Shown: positions 14,759 to 22,333, counted from the first letter of the stretch. The stretch is DNA of 32,606 nt from Parcubacteria group bacterium GW2011_GWD2_38_11 (GCA_000992325.1 LBTZ01000014.1:1-32606); one strand, 5' to 3'. Notes: generated by a model not told the origin, from the letters alone. Numbers and translations: made by a program.

Positions 14759-16264
14759 ATGATAAGGAAAATTCCTTCGCAAGTTATTGAGGTTTTGAAA
14801 AAAATTCAAGAAAATAATTTTGAAGCGTACGTTGTTGGTGGATGCGTGCGTGATTTGTTGTTGGATAAAATTCCGAAAGATTGGGACATCACAACAAATG
14901 CCAAGCCATCCGAGATTGTCGAAATTTTTCCAGATAGTTTTTATGAAAATGATTTTGGCACTGTTGGTGTAAAAGTTGAAAAGTTTATTACCAATGGCAA
15001 TGGTTTGCTTAGGGAGAGTAGGGAACACGATGTGATTGAGGTTACAACATATCGAATTGAATCGATATATTCAGATCGCAGACGTCCTGATGAAGTTAAA
15101 TTTGCCAAAACATTGGCAGATGATTTGGGTCGCAGAGATTTTACAATGAATGCAATAGCGCTACAACTAACAACAAACAACGAACAACAGACAACAGAAG
15201 ATGCGGGATTTGAAATTGTGGATTTGTTTGCGGGGCAGGAGGATATAAAAAAGAAGATCATCAAAACAGTGGGAGATGCCAATGAGAGATTTGGCGAAGA
15301 TGCTCTCAGGATGATGCGAGCAATTCGTTTTCACGCACAGCTTAATTTTGAGATTGAAGAAAAAACATTTGAAGCTATTAAAAAAAACTCCGCTCTTATT
15401 AATCACATTGCTCTTGAGAGGATTAAGGATGAACTTACGCGCGTTATTCTTTCTGACAATCCGGCGGAAGGCATTGAAATGATGCATAAAACAGGGCTTT
15501 TGGTGCACATTATTCCTGAACTGGAAAAGGGTGTTGGCGTTGCGCAGAACAGGCATCATATTCATACGATATATACACATTGTATTTTGGCGCTTAAGTA
15601 TTGTCCTTCGAAAAAATTGGAGGTGCGTTTGGCTGCACTTTTTCATGACATTGCAAAACCACAAACAAAACGTGGAGAAGGATTATATGCAACATTTTAT
15701 AATCACGATCATATGGGGGCAAAAATAGTCAGGCAAATTTTGACAAGGCTACGTTTCTCAAATGAAGTGATCGAAAACGTATCAATGTTGGTTGATAACC
15801 ATATGTTTTATTATAATCCCGATGAAGTTGGGGAGGCTAGTGTGCGAAGGCTTATTAAAAAGGTTGGGCTGGAAAATATGAAAGATTTGATGGATCTTCG
15901 CATTTCTGATCGATTGGGAAGTGGAACTCCAAAAGCAAAACCATATAAACTTAGGCACTTGGAATATGTGATTGAAAAAGTTTCCAAAGATGCAGTGTCC
16001 GTGAAGATGTTAAAAATAAATGGAAATGATTTGATGAAGGATTTGAAAATAACTCCGGGTCCAAAAATCGGAGCAATTTTGGATGTGCTACTCGCTGAAG
16101 TTATTGAGGACACTGAGAAAAATAATCGAGAATATCTTTTGACTCGCGCCAAGAAGTTGGAAGTGGAAGATTTACCCAAACTTCGTGAAATGGCGAAAGA
16201 AAAAATTGAAGAAAAGAAAGAGGAGGATGATGAAGAAATAAAAGGGAAGCACTGGGTTAAGTGA
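14759..16264 (+). CDS. cca: CCA-adding tRNA nucleotidyltransferase (HD-domain type)
   Basis: 501 residues, class II nucleotidyltransferase. Head: YVVGGCVRDLLL (about 24-35), metal-binding DWD (41-43), then ADDLGRRDFTMNAIAL (ribose and template region), then RFGEDALRMMRAIRF typical of the neck domain. An HD phosphohydrolase domain follows (LAALFHDIAKPQTK, then NHDHMGAKIVRQIL and VDNHMFYY). The enzyme adds CCA to tRNA 3' ends; none of the tRNA genes in this window encodes CCA, so it should be essential. The C-terminus is a charged coiled-coil-like tail (EKIEEKKEEDDEE). Poly(A) polymerase is the main alternative within the family. It starts right after tRNA-Arg. Confidence 0.93.
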   Translation: MIRKIPSQVIEVLKKIQENNFEAYVVGGCVRDLLLDKIPKDWDITTNAKPSEIVEIFPDSFYENDFGTVGVKVEKFITNGNGLLRESREHDVIEVTTYRIESIYSDRRRPDEVKFAKTLADDLGRRDFTMNAIALQLTTNNEQQTTEDAGFEIVDLFAGQEDIKKKIIKTVGDANERFGEDALRMMRAIRFHAQLNFEIEEKTFEAIKKNSALINHIALERIKDELTRVILSDNPAEGIEMMHKTGLLVHIIPELEKGVGVAQNRHHIHTIYTHCILALKYCPSKKLEVRLAALFHDIAKPQTKRGEGLYATFYNHDHMGAKIVRQILTRLRFSNEVIENVSMLVDNHMFYYNPDEVGEASVRRLIKKVGLENMKDLMDLRISDRLGSGTPKAKPYKLRHLEYVIEKVSKDAVSVKMLKINGNDLMKDLKITPGPKIGAILDVLLAEVIEDTEKNNREYLLTRAKKLEVEDLPKLREMAKEKIEEKKEEDDEEIKGKHWVK

Positions 16265-16296
16265 ACAGGATTTAAATATTAAAAAAGGAAAAATAA

Positions 16297-17307
16297 ATGA
16301 CCTTTTCGGTGAAAAAAATCTTTTTGTTGGGATTGTTTTTTGTCGCATTGTTTTCGGCGCCTGCATTTTTTCTGTTTAGAAAAATTTCCTTTCAATGGGA
16401 TGTCAGAAAGACTATTGAAAAGGGATTGGTTTTTTTACAGACAAACCAATTGCCCAGTGGCGAAATGAAAGTCTTGTATTGCGAGGAGAAAGAGATGAAT
16501 AATTGTAAATTTGAAAGCTCAAGTGTTCCGACAGTTTTTGTCTTGGATGCAATATCTTTTTCCAAAAATAAGCAGGCAAAAGAAATATTTCAGAAAGGGC
16601 ATAAATTTGTTTTAGGGCAACAAAATGAAGATGGGCTTTGGAGTTATTGGTCAAAAGAAAGTAGTTTATTTGCGAGTCCTGATTTTGATGATACCGCAGT
16701 GGCTTCATTGTATTTGGAAAAAAATAATATTCTTTTTAGGGAAAATAAGAATAAGTTTGAAAAAAATCCCGACGGACTCTATTATACTTGGACTTCTGAA
16801 ACTGATGATTTGATGAAAAAGGTGGAAATTGATCCCGGGGTTAATGCTAATATATTAGCTTACTTGAAAAACAATGATGAAAAAGTATGTTCATTTGTGA
16901 ATAGTGCAGTAAAAAGGGATAATAAAAAGTTATTTTATTATCCAAATAAACAAGCGTTTTATTATATTATTTCAAAGGCATATTCAAGTGGGGCTTTATG
17001 TCTCTTGGAAAGCAAGGATGATATTATAAAAAAGACTATTTCCCTACAAAAGACCGATGGTTCTTTTGGAAATAATCTGGAGACTGCACTATCATTATCT
17101 ACCCTTTTGAATTATTCCTTTGAAAAAAGAGATATTATTGAAAAGGGAATAGGATCGTTGATGAAAACTCAAAATAAGGATGGATCATGGAATGCTCAAG
17201 CGATGTATGTTTCCGGAATTATTAAGCCTGTTATGTATTTTGGTTCAAATGAGCTTTCAACTGCAATCTCCGTTGAAGCAATAGAAAAATACTTGAGAAT
17301 GCTATGA
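16297..17307 (+). CDS. Terpene-cyclase/prenyltransferase-like alpha-toroid protein with DxDDTA motif
   Basis: 336 residues: N-terminal hydrophobic anchor (about 8-28), then a repeat-built all-helical domain. QW-like repeats are visible: FLQTNQLPSGEM (about 46), LGQQNEDGLWSYW (106-118), SLQKTDGSFGNN (249-260) and LMKTQNKDGSW (288-298). SPDFDDTAVASLYL holds DFDDTA (129-134), matching the DxDDTA acid motif of class II terpene cyclases such as squalene-hopene cyclase. Only one barrel's worth of sequence is present (real SHC is ~630 residues), so it is a single-domain relative. The anchor suggests the domain is outside or at the membrane. Convergent with a UbiA prenyltransferase 15 bp away. It may be a cyclase, or a non-catalytic binding toroid. 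Confidence 0.65.
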   Translation: MTFSVKKIFLLGLFFVALFSAPAFFLFRKISFQWDVRKTIEKGLVFLQTNQLPSGEMKVLYCEEKEMNNCKFESSSVPTVFVLDAISFSKNKQAKEIFQKGHKFVLGQQNEDGLWSYWSKESSLFASPDFDDTAVASLYLEKNNILFRENKNKFEKNPDGLYYTWTSETDDLMKKVEIDPGVNANILAYLKNNDEKVCSFVNSAVKRDNKKLFYYPNKQAFYYIISKAYSSGALCLLESKDDIIKKTISLQKTDGSFGNNLETALSLSTLLNYSFEKRDIIEKGIGSLMKTQNKDGSWNAQAMYVSGIIKPVMYFGSNELSTAISVEAIEKYLRML

Positions 17308-17322
17308 AAATTTTTTTCTTTT

Positions 17323-18930
17323 TTAAATAAAAGAGATAAGAAGTGTGAATATATGTAAAAACAATAGCAAAAAAATATATCTTTCCTGATAATGTTTTTT
17401 TGTAAAAAGGTAAAACGCAAAAAAGCTACAAAAAACAGAGAATAATATTAAATTATATAAGTGTAAACTTAAGGGTACTAAGATAAAGGAAAATGCAAAT
17501 AACCCAGCGATTATAAGTTTGGATTTTTTTAATCCAAAAACAACCGGGATCGTTCGCATATTTTCGTTTTTATCTCCTTTGAAATCCTTAATGTCTTTGA
17601 AATTTGAAATGAGTGCAAACGAAATTCCAATAATGAAAATTGTTTTTATTGGGAACGCCAGGATGTGTTGATCGGGGGAAACTAGAAAAAATCCAGCCAT
17701 GGCAATAAAAATTGCAGTTGCGCCAATCAATACGGATGAAAAGACAAAGTGCTGCTTTAATCTCAGTGGCCTTGCCGAATATAAATAGTAAGCAGTTTGA
17801 GCAAGGATAAGAAAAAATGCTGTCGTCATATTCATAATTGCTGTTCCAAAAAAAATCAAAACAAAAAGAATAAATTTGATTGAACCCCATTGTATCGTTG
17901 GGATTTCTTTTTTTGCTAGTGGTCGATCAGGGTTAGATATTGTATCGATGGACACATCTTCTTCGTCATTGATCATTACGGCAAGCCAAATATTGAGTGT
18001 AATTAGTATAAAAAATGTAAGTAGATAGATGACATTGACCGTATTTGAAATATTTATAGTGCCAAAGATACTTTTATTTGTGATAATTCCTATGGTAGCT
18101 ATAAGAAACCAAAATAAAATTCTTTCCATTCGGAGATTATTTTTCAGCGCGAGCCATAGCTTTTTGTTTGCAAAAAAAAGAAGCAACAATATTTGTACCA
18201 CTACTAATATCCATAATATGCAAGATAAAAAAATATCATTGGCTATGAGCATTTGTTCAGAGGTGTTTGCTGTTGTTGTGACTGTGATCCAACTTTGTTT
18301 AAGAAGTATGCTATATAGGGAAGATGCTGAAATTAATATTGTTTTTGAAAGGTGAGGGATAATAATATAGCTTGGTATTGTCGCATACAAAAACAATATT
18401 ATATATCCAGCGATAATTCCTAGAAGTGGTGGCAGTAGTTTTTTAGTTTTTTTGTATGTAAAGATGCTAATTGTGAGAAGAATAGAATAGGCGGCAATGT
18501 GCATCCCGATAGTGACTCCTGGATTATTAAAAGGGGACATCAACCTGAAGAAGAGATTAATGAATTGATCAGGGGTTGCAATAGTATAACCGATTGAACT
18601 TGCTTTGCTTCCAGTTATCATAAGATCAGCAATTGGGGGAACAAGAGTAAAAAGAAGTAATTTTGTTGTGAAATTTAAGACGTCAGTTATTGCATTTTTT
18701 GTCAATAGATATATCAAAAGTGTAAAAGAAAGAAAAATTGAAAAAAATGAAAGTGGAATGTGTATAAAGGTATCTATCCAGCTAAATAAGTATCCTGAGG
18801 GGTCAGGACTAGAGTATATTTCCAGAAAAACACGTATTAATGTTATACTGAACCATGTTATTATAATTTTTTCTAAAGAAAAAATTTCTTTTTTCTGCGC
18901 AAGGTTATTATTAGATGTTGACATATGCAT
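17323..18930 (-). CDS. UbiA-family membrane prenyltransferase with long N-terminal membrane domain
   Basis: 535 residues from ATG 18930 (MHMSTSNNN); this start has an AGGA site six bases upstream and avoids the overlap with the divergent gene that the track start (18999) would create. The C-terminal half is UbiA: first Asp-rich motif NDEEDVSID (about 321-329, NDxxDxxxD), SNPDRPLAK, YSARPLRLK, and second motif DIKDFKGDKNENMRTIPVVFG (about 446-466). These bind Mg-diphosphate of a polyprenyl donor. The N-terminal ~270 residues add about seven hydrophobic helices that do not belong to UbiA and that I do not recognise. Substrate unknown: chlorophyll/heme-type, quinone, archaeal-type lipid and terpene-cyclising UbiA enzymes share the motifs. 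Confidence 0.85.
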   Translation of the reverse strand: MHMSTSNNNLAQKKEIFSLEKIIITWFSITLIRVFLEIYSSPDPSGYLFSWIDTFIHIPLSFFSIFLSFTLLIYLLTKNAITDVLNFTTKLLLFTLVPPIADLMITGSKASSIGYTIATPDQFINLFFRLMSPFNNPGVTIGMHIAAYSILLTISIFTYKKTKKLLPPLLGIIAGYIILFLYATIPSYIIIPHLSKTILISASSLYSILLKQSWITVTTTANTSEQMLIANDIFLSCILWILVVVQILLLLFFANKKLWLALKNNLRMERILFWFLIATIGIITNKSIFGTINISNTVNVIYLLTFFILITLNIWLAVMINDEEDVSIDTISNPDRPLAKKEIPTIQWGSIKFILFVLIFFGTAIMNMTTAFFLILAQTAYYLYSARPLRLKQHFVFSSVLIGATAIFIAMAGFFLVSPDQHILAFPIKTIFIIGISFALISNFKDIKDFKGDKNENMRTIPVVFGLKKSKLIIAGLFAFSFILVPLSLHLYNLILFSVFCSFFAFYLFTKKHYQERYIFLLLFLHIFTLLISFI

Positions 18931-18973
18931 TGATTGTCCTATTCTTAAGTTGTAATTAATATTTATTTGTATT

Positions 18974-19267
18974 ATGCGACTTAAAATCGAAAATATCAAG
19001 GAAAATCCGGTTAATCTGCTGAGAAGGGCGGGGTATACTTTTCAGCGCAATGAGCGGGATGAGATGAGTTTTGTGCGGCCGATGGCTAGAAGTGGATATC
19101 CAAGATTTCATATGTATGCGCATCTTGAAGGTTTGGCATTAGTGATTAATTTTCATTTGGATCAAAAAAAGGAGACATATGGACAGGGAACCAGGCATCA
19201 TGGGGAATATGAAGATGAAGGTGCTCTGCAAGTTGAAGCAAGGAGAATTCAGTCGTTATTGGCTTGA
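18974..19267 (+). CDS. Small conserved protein, unknown function
   Basis: 97 residues, no membrane segment. Begins MRLKIENIKENPVNLLRRAGY and contains SFVRPMARSGYPRFHMYAHLEGLALVINFHLDQKK..HHGEYEDEG. The compositional regularity (His/Tyr-rich centre, HLDQKK, GEYE) looks like a compact alpha-beta fold. I have an impression of similar small proteins in other CPR genomes but cannot verify it here. It is transcribed away from the UbiA gene with 43 bp between starts and is followed by MITE-like copy 2 just 9 bp after its stop. Confidence 0.75.
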   Translation: MRLKIENIKENPVNLLRRAGYTFQRNERDEMSFVRPMARSGYPRFHMYAHLEGLALVINFHLDQKKETYGQGTRHHGEYEDEGALQVEARRIQSLLA

Positions 19268-19276
19268 TTTTGTCTC

Positions 19277-19373
19277 GCCTATTTCCTTTTTCGGCACGCT
19301 CAGCAGTCGGGGAGTTATGACTGCCTTGCTAAGAGTTCGCTCTCGCTCACTGTTGCCTCAAAAGAAAACAGGC
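19277..19373. repeat. MITE-like structured repeat, copy 2
   Basis: Left end GCCTATTTCCTTTTTCGGC, right end complementary (CTCAAAAGAAAACAGGC), about 15 of 19 pairs. Inner hairpin GCAGTC/GACTGC. Homologous at both ends to 4714-4808, divergent in the core. Confidence 0.7.
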
Positions 19374-19417
19374 TTGCAAAATCATTAATTCTTGAAACCG
19401 CCATACTTTTTGTGGGC

Positions 19418-19446
19418 TTGTCTAATCGTAATTAATGCCGTATACT
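19418..19446 (+). promoter_or_regulatory. Promoter for tRNA-Leu(TAG)
   Basis: TTGTCT (19418-19423), 17-base spacer, TATACT (19441-19446), 18 bases before the tRNA. Confidence 0.7.
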
Positions 19447-19464
19447 CAGTATTGTATTGTAAAT

Positions 19465-19546
19465 GCCCAGGTGGTGGAATTGGTATACACGCCAGTCTTA
19501 GGAACTGGTAGAGCAATCTGTGGAGGTTCGAGTCCTCTCCTGGGCA
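19465..19546 (+). tRNA. tRNA-Leu (anticodon TAG)
   Basis: Acceptor GCCCAGG/CCTGGGC, anticodon stem CCAGT/ACTGG with loop CTTAGGA, class II variable arm, T-arm GGAGG-TTCGAGT-CCTCT, A73. No CCA. Confidence 0.95.
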
Positions 19547-19592
19547 CAAATAAAAACAAACCTCTCTTGCAAGAGAGGTTTGTTTTTATTTG
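19547..19592. terminator. Terminator after tRNA-Leu(TAG)
   Basis: Perfect 46-bp palindrome: 23-bp arms ending ...CCTCTCTTG/CAAGAGAGG..., with long A/T flanks, directly after the tRNA. It could act in both directions. The following 19593-19855 holds no gene I can support. Confidence 0.9.
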
Positions 19593-19855
19593 TTTCGGAT
19601 GAGACTCGAACGGACAGAAGCTAAGCAAGATAATTTTCAGCAGAAAGTTATCGCAGTGTGCGTCAATGAATGCGAGGAATATGAGCATTCAGTGCTGTCC
19701 CCGACAAAGAATGAGCGAGCGACGGCGAGTGAATGATGCGGAAGTCTGACTAATGTTCTTAGCTATCTAGCTTGATTAAGACGATGTTTTATGTTAGGGT
19801 GGTAAATATTAAGGTTGGTATTTTGAAATCGTTCCACTTGGGGCACAATGATATT

Positions 19856-20800
19856 ATGAAAAAAATAATCGTAGAACAAAAAAACGCTGGAAAGCGCATT
19901 GATAAATTCCTGGCAGAGGAGTTTTTTTTGTATTCGCGGGCTGATATCATTAAAAGAATAAAAAAGGGCGAGGTTTTGGTTAATAATAAGCCAATTAAAC
20001 CAAGTTACATCCTGGAAGAAGAAAACGTGATAATGCTGGAAAATTTCTCCAGAGAGGAGCAGGATCATAGTTTAGTTGGAAATATTGATATACAATTGGA
20101 TATTATCTTTGAGAACGACGACATAGTGGTTATTGATAAGCAGGCGGGGTTGCAGGTGCATCCAAGTTTTAGTGAAAAGAAAAATACTCTGGTGAATGCT
20201 CTTTTGGCTCGTTATCCTCAAATTGTTGATGTGCACGATGGCAGTGTGGGCGCTGAGCTTAGACCAGGCATTGTTCATCGTCTAGACAGGGACACCTCAG
20301 GGGTGATGGTGATTGCGCGCAATATGGAGGCGTTTAATGCGTTAAAAGATAATTTTAAAAGTAGAAATATTGAAAAGAAATATTTAGCGATTGTGAAGGG
20401 AATTTTAAAAGAAAAAGAGGGGACGATAGATAAAGCAATTGCAAAAGCTTCTACCCATCGAAAGCAAATAATTGCGCGTAGCAATACTAGGACTGTAATC
20501 AGGCAAGCCGAAACGCATTTCAAGGTTCTTGATGAATTTAAAGGGTTTTCATTGATCGAAGTTACTCCAAAAACAGGCAGAACACATCAGATAAGAATAC
20601 ATTTAACCTCAATAGGGCACCCAATTGTGGGAGATAGGGTTTATGGTAATGCTGAAAAAGATGAAATTGGCACAATTTTGGCTTCAAGGCAGCTACTTCA
20701 TGCACAAAAATTGAAATTTGAGCTATTTGGCAAAGAGTATGATTTTGTTGCGCCAATCCCGCAGGATTTTGAAGATTTTTTGGCTTCAATAAAAGGATAG
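19856..20800 (+). CDS. RluA-family 23S rRNA/tRNA pseudouridine synthase (RluD-like)
   Basis: 314 residues from ATG 19856 (MKKIIVEQKNAGKRIDKFL); the track adds 28 unlikely residues from 19772. N-terminal S4 RNA-binding domain (about 12-60: GKRIDKFLAEEF...KKGEVLVNNKPIKPSYIL), then the catalytic domain with VIDKQAGLQVHPS, GIVHRLDRDTSGVMVIARN (the HRLDxxTSG motif with the nucleophilic Asp) and TGRTHQIRIHLTSIGHPIVGD. It isomerises specific uridines, in RluD those of helix 69. The domain order fits RluD/RluC/YjbO-type enzymes, and the exact target cannot be read from sequence. Followed by an inverted-repeat element carrying the rplS promoter. Confidence 0.93.
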   Translation: MKKIIVEQKNAGKRIDKFLAEEFFLYSRADIIKRIKKGEVLVNNKPIKPSYILEEENVIMLENFSREEQDHSLVGNIDIQLDIIFENDDIVVIDKQAGLQVHPSFSEKKNTLVNALLARYPQIVDVHDGSVGAELRPGIVHRLDRDTSGVMVIARNMEAFNALKDNFKSRNIEKKYLAIVKGILKEKEGTIDKAIAKASTHRKQIIARSNTRTVIRQAETHFKVLDEFKGFSLIEVTPKTGRTHQIRIHLTSIGHPIVGDRVYGNAEKDEIGTILASRQLLHAQKLKFELFGKEYDFVAPIPQDFEDFLASIKG

Positions 20801-20812
20801 GTAGCAGTGGGG

Positions 20813-20922
20813 GTTGACCCCGCTAGAAAAATGACAAATATGGGCAAGTAATGATTATTGTTTATAAATACTAAGGCTATATAGCGAAAAAACCGCTTTA
20901 GCATTTTTCTAACGGGGTTGAC
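20813..20922. repeat. MITE-like inverted-repeat element upstream of rplS
   Basis: Ends GTTGACCCCGCTAGAAAAATG (20813-20833) and CATTTTTCTAACGGGGTTGAC (20902-20922) are inverted repeats matching at 18 of 21 positions around about 68 bp of AT-rich DNA. The right end supplies the -35 hexamer of the rplS promoter. Confidence 0.75.
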
Positions 20923-20946
20923 TAATTTTCCTTTTGCTAGTATGAT
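20918..20946 (+). promoter_or_regulatory. Promoter for rplS
   Basis: TTGACT (20918-20923), 17-base spacer, TATGAT (20941-20946). The -35 lies in the end of the inverted-repeat element. Confidence 0.75.
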
Positions 20947-21043
20947 AGAAAAGCTTTTTAATTTAACTAATGAGTTTCCTATACCAGTGAGGGCTGAGGC
21001 CAAAAGATTTGCTCATTTGGGAGTGTGGGATCAAATGCTATGA
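20942..21043 (+). CDS. Possible 33-residue upstream ORF coupled to rplS
   Basis: Too short for the track: ATG 20942 to TGA 21043, reading MIEKLFNLTNEFPIPVRAEA and onward to WDQML. The TGA overlaps the rplS ATG (ATGA), as in translational coupling. The composition looks protein-like. Against it: the ATG overlaps the -10 of the proposed promoter, so only a transcript from further upstream could carry it, and no SD is seen. Confidence 0.35.
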   Translation: MIEKLFNLTNEFPIPVRAEAKRFAHLGVWDQML

Positions 21044-21507
21044 ATAATAAACTACTGAATTTTAATGTTGGACAGAAAACATCTGAGATGCCTGCTTTTC
21101 GAGCTGGTGATGTCGTTAAGGTTTTTCGAAAAATTATTGAAGGAGGAAAAGAGCGAATCCAAGTTTTTGAGGGAATGATTATTGCTGTGAAAGGAAAACA
21201 AAGCTCATCAACAATGATAACTGTGCGAAAAGTTTCAAATGGTGTTGGGGTTGAGATTGTTGTACCTATCCAGTCTCCAAGTATTGAAAAAATTGAAGTA
21301 GTGAAGCGTGCCAAGGTTCGTCAGTCAAAACTATATTTCGTGCGTGAGCGAAGTGCAAAATCACTTAAAATGAAATATAGCGCACTTGCTGCATTTGCAA
21401 AAGTTGAAGAAGAAAAAGAAGTGAAGACTCCTACGGAAAAGATTGTAGGAGAAGTTAAAGAAGAAACTCCCCTGGCCGGGCAGGCTGTTGAAACAAAGGC
21501 TGAATAA
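21040..21507 (+). CDS. rplS: 50S ribosomal protein L19
   Basis: 155 residues from ATG 21040 (MNNKLLNFNVGQK); the track GTG at 21025 is less likely. The L19 core covers residues 1-110: FRAGDVVKVFRKIIEGGKERIQVFEGMIIAVKG, then STMITVRKVSNGVGVEIVVPIQSPSIEKIEVVKRAKVRQSKLYFVR. It sits at the 30S-50S interface. The C-terminal ~45 residues are an acidic/Lys-rich extension (VEEEKEVKTPTEKIVGEVKEE) beyond the ~115-residue E. coli protein, as often seen in CPR ribosomal proteins. No terminator precedes the following tRNA-Leu, so it may be co-transcribed with the tRNA array. Confidence 0.95.
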   Translation: MNNKLLNFNVGQKTSEMPAFRAGDVVKVFRKIIEGGKERIQVFEGMIIAVKGKQSSSTMITVRKVSNGVGVEIVVPIQSPSIEKIEVVKRAKVRQSKLYFVRERSAKSLKMKYSALAAFAKVEEEKEVKTPTEKIVGEVKEETPLAGQAVETKAE

Positions 21508-21532
21508 TAGGCAGGGTATACACGCCTTGGAT

Positions 21533-21615
21533 GCCCCGATGGTGGAATTGGTATACACACATGCTTGAGGTGCATGGCTTTTATCGGCATAGGGGTTCGA
21601 GTCCCCTTTGGGGCA
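21533..21615 (+). tRNA. tRNA-Leu (anticodon GAG)
   Basis: Acceptor GCCCCGA/TTGGGGC, anticodon stem CATGC/GCATG with loop TTGAGGT, long variable arm, T-arm AGGGG-TTCGAGT-CCCCT, A73. First tRNA of the array after rplS. Confidence 0.93.
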
Positions 21616-21631
21616 CAAGTTGGGGCACAAG
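21608..21631. repeat. Tandem 12-bp duplication of the tRNA-Leu 3' end
   Basis: TTGGGGCACAAG occurs twice in direct succession; the first copy is the tRNA acceptor 3' strand plus trailer. Such duplications can be slippage products or scars of integration at a tRNA 3' end. Confidence 0.75.
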
Positions 21632-21635
21632 CTTG

Positions 21636-21691
21636 GAAATTGGAAATTGATTCGCCGGCTGGCGAATTGGAAATTACGCGCATAGCGCGGC
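21636..21691. repeat. Palindromic spacer between tRNAs
   Basis: ATTCGCC-GGCT-GGCGAAT hairpin framed by GGAAATTG/TTGGAAATT units, followed by a CGCG-CATAG-CGCG-like inverted repeat. Non-coding. Confidence 0.6.
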
Positions 21692-21693
21692 AT

Positions 21694-21767
21694 GGGTGAT
21701 TAGCTCAGTTGGCTAGAGCACTTCTCTTACAAAGAAGGGGTCACTGGTTCGAGTCCAGTATCACCCA
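21694..21767 (+). tRNA. tRNA-Val (anticodon TAC)
   Basis: Acceptor GGGTGAT/ATCACCC, anticodon stem CTTCT/AGAAG with loop CTTACAA, T-arm ACTGG-TTCGAGT-CCAGT, A73, no CCA. Confidence 0.96.
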
Positions 21768-21780
21768 CATAAAATACGAC

Positions 21781-21852
21781 GCCTGAGTAGCTCAGTGGTA
21801 GAGCAGTGGATTGAAAATCCACGTGTCGTGAGTTCAATTCTCTCCTCAGGCA
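21781..21852 (+). tRNA. tRNA-Phe (anticodon GAA)
   Basis: Acceptor GCCTGAG/CTCAGGC, anticodon stem GTGGA/TCCAC with loop TTGAAAA, T-loop TTCAATT, A73. Confidence 0.96.
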
Positions 21853-21864
21853 CAATGTAAACTC

Positions 21865-21937
21865 GGGTCCTTAGCTCAGGGGTTAGAGCGGACGACTCAT
21901 AATCGTTTGGTCGCTGGTTCAATTCCAGCAGGACCCA
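21865..21937 (+). tRNA. tRNA-Ile2 (anticodon CAT, lysidine-modified)
   Basis: Acceptor GGGTCCT/AGGACCC, loop CTCATAA. CAT could be Met, but GACTCATAATCG, TTGGTCGCTGGTTCAA and CCAGCAGG match E. coli tRNA-Ile2 closely and not elongator Met. It should be the substrate of the TilS encoded at 5510-6475. Confidence 0.85.
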
Positions 21938-21942
21938 CACGA

Positions 21943-22071
21943 ACAATTTTCAATTTTCAATTCACAATTTTCAAACAATTCTCAATTCTTTAATGAGTTT
22001 ATTTCTGAAACATTTGGAAATTTAGTCATTTGGATTTGTTTAGAAATTAGAAATTGGAAATTAAAAATTCC
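21943..22071. repeat. AT-rich low-complexity inverted repeat
   Basis: CAATTTTCAATTTTCAATTC-like units on the left mirror AGAAATTAGAAATTGGAAATT units on the right, with about 50 bases between. Same unit family as the GGAAATTG words at 21636-21680. No coding potential. Confidence 0.6.
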
Positions 22072-22089
22072 ATGCTTGCATGGGCACTC

Positions 22090-22161
22090 GCGGGTATCGT
22101 ATAGTGGCTATTATACGTCCTTGCCAAGGATGAGACGGCAGTTCGATTCTGCTTACCCGCT
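22090..22161 (+). tRNA. tRNA-Gly (anticodon GCC)
   Basis: Acceptor GCGGGTA/TACCCGC, anticodon stem CGTCC/GGATG with loop TTGCCAA, T-arm GGCAG-TTCGATT-CTGCT, U73. Confidence 0.95.
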
Positions 22162-22166
22162 CCCTC

Positions 22167-22196
22167 AAAAAACACTGCATTTAAGCAGTGTTTTTG
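22167..22196 (+). terminator. Terminator of the tRNA array
   Basis: AAAAACACTGC / GCAGTGTTTTT 11-bp stem with a 6-base loop and trailing T-run. Confidence 0.92.
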
Positions 22197-22333
22197 TTTA
22201 CAAAATAAATACTAAAGAAGAACTTAGGAGAATTTAAAAATCATAAAACTTGCCTTCATTAGTATTAGATGATTAAATATATAATCAAGTTTTTTGACAT
22301 ATAAATAACTCAATTTTGCACTGGAGGTGCTAA

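Noticed and set aside
19593-19771. tRNA remnant on the minus strand (GTTCGAGTC-like T-loop) or protein ORF 19446-19688
   Set aside because: The presumed T-stem does not pair, no acceptor or anticodon arm follows, and the ORF overlaps tRNA-Leu and its terminator.
21865-21937. Elongator tRNA-Met
   Set aside because: The arms match tRNA-Ile2 much better than Met, although the anticodon alone is ambiguous.
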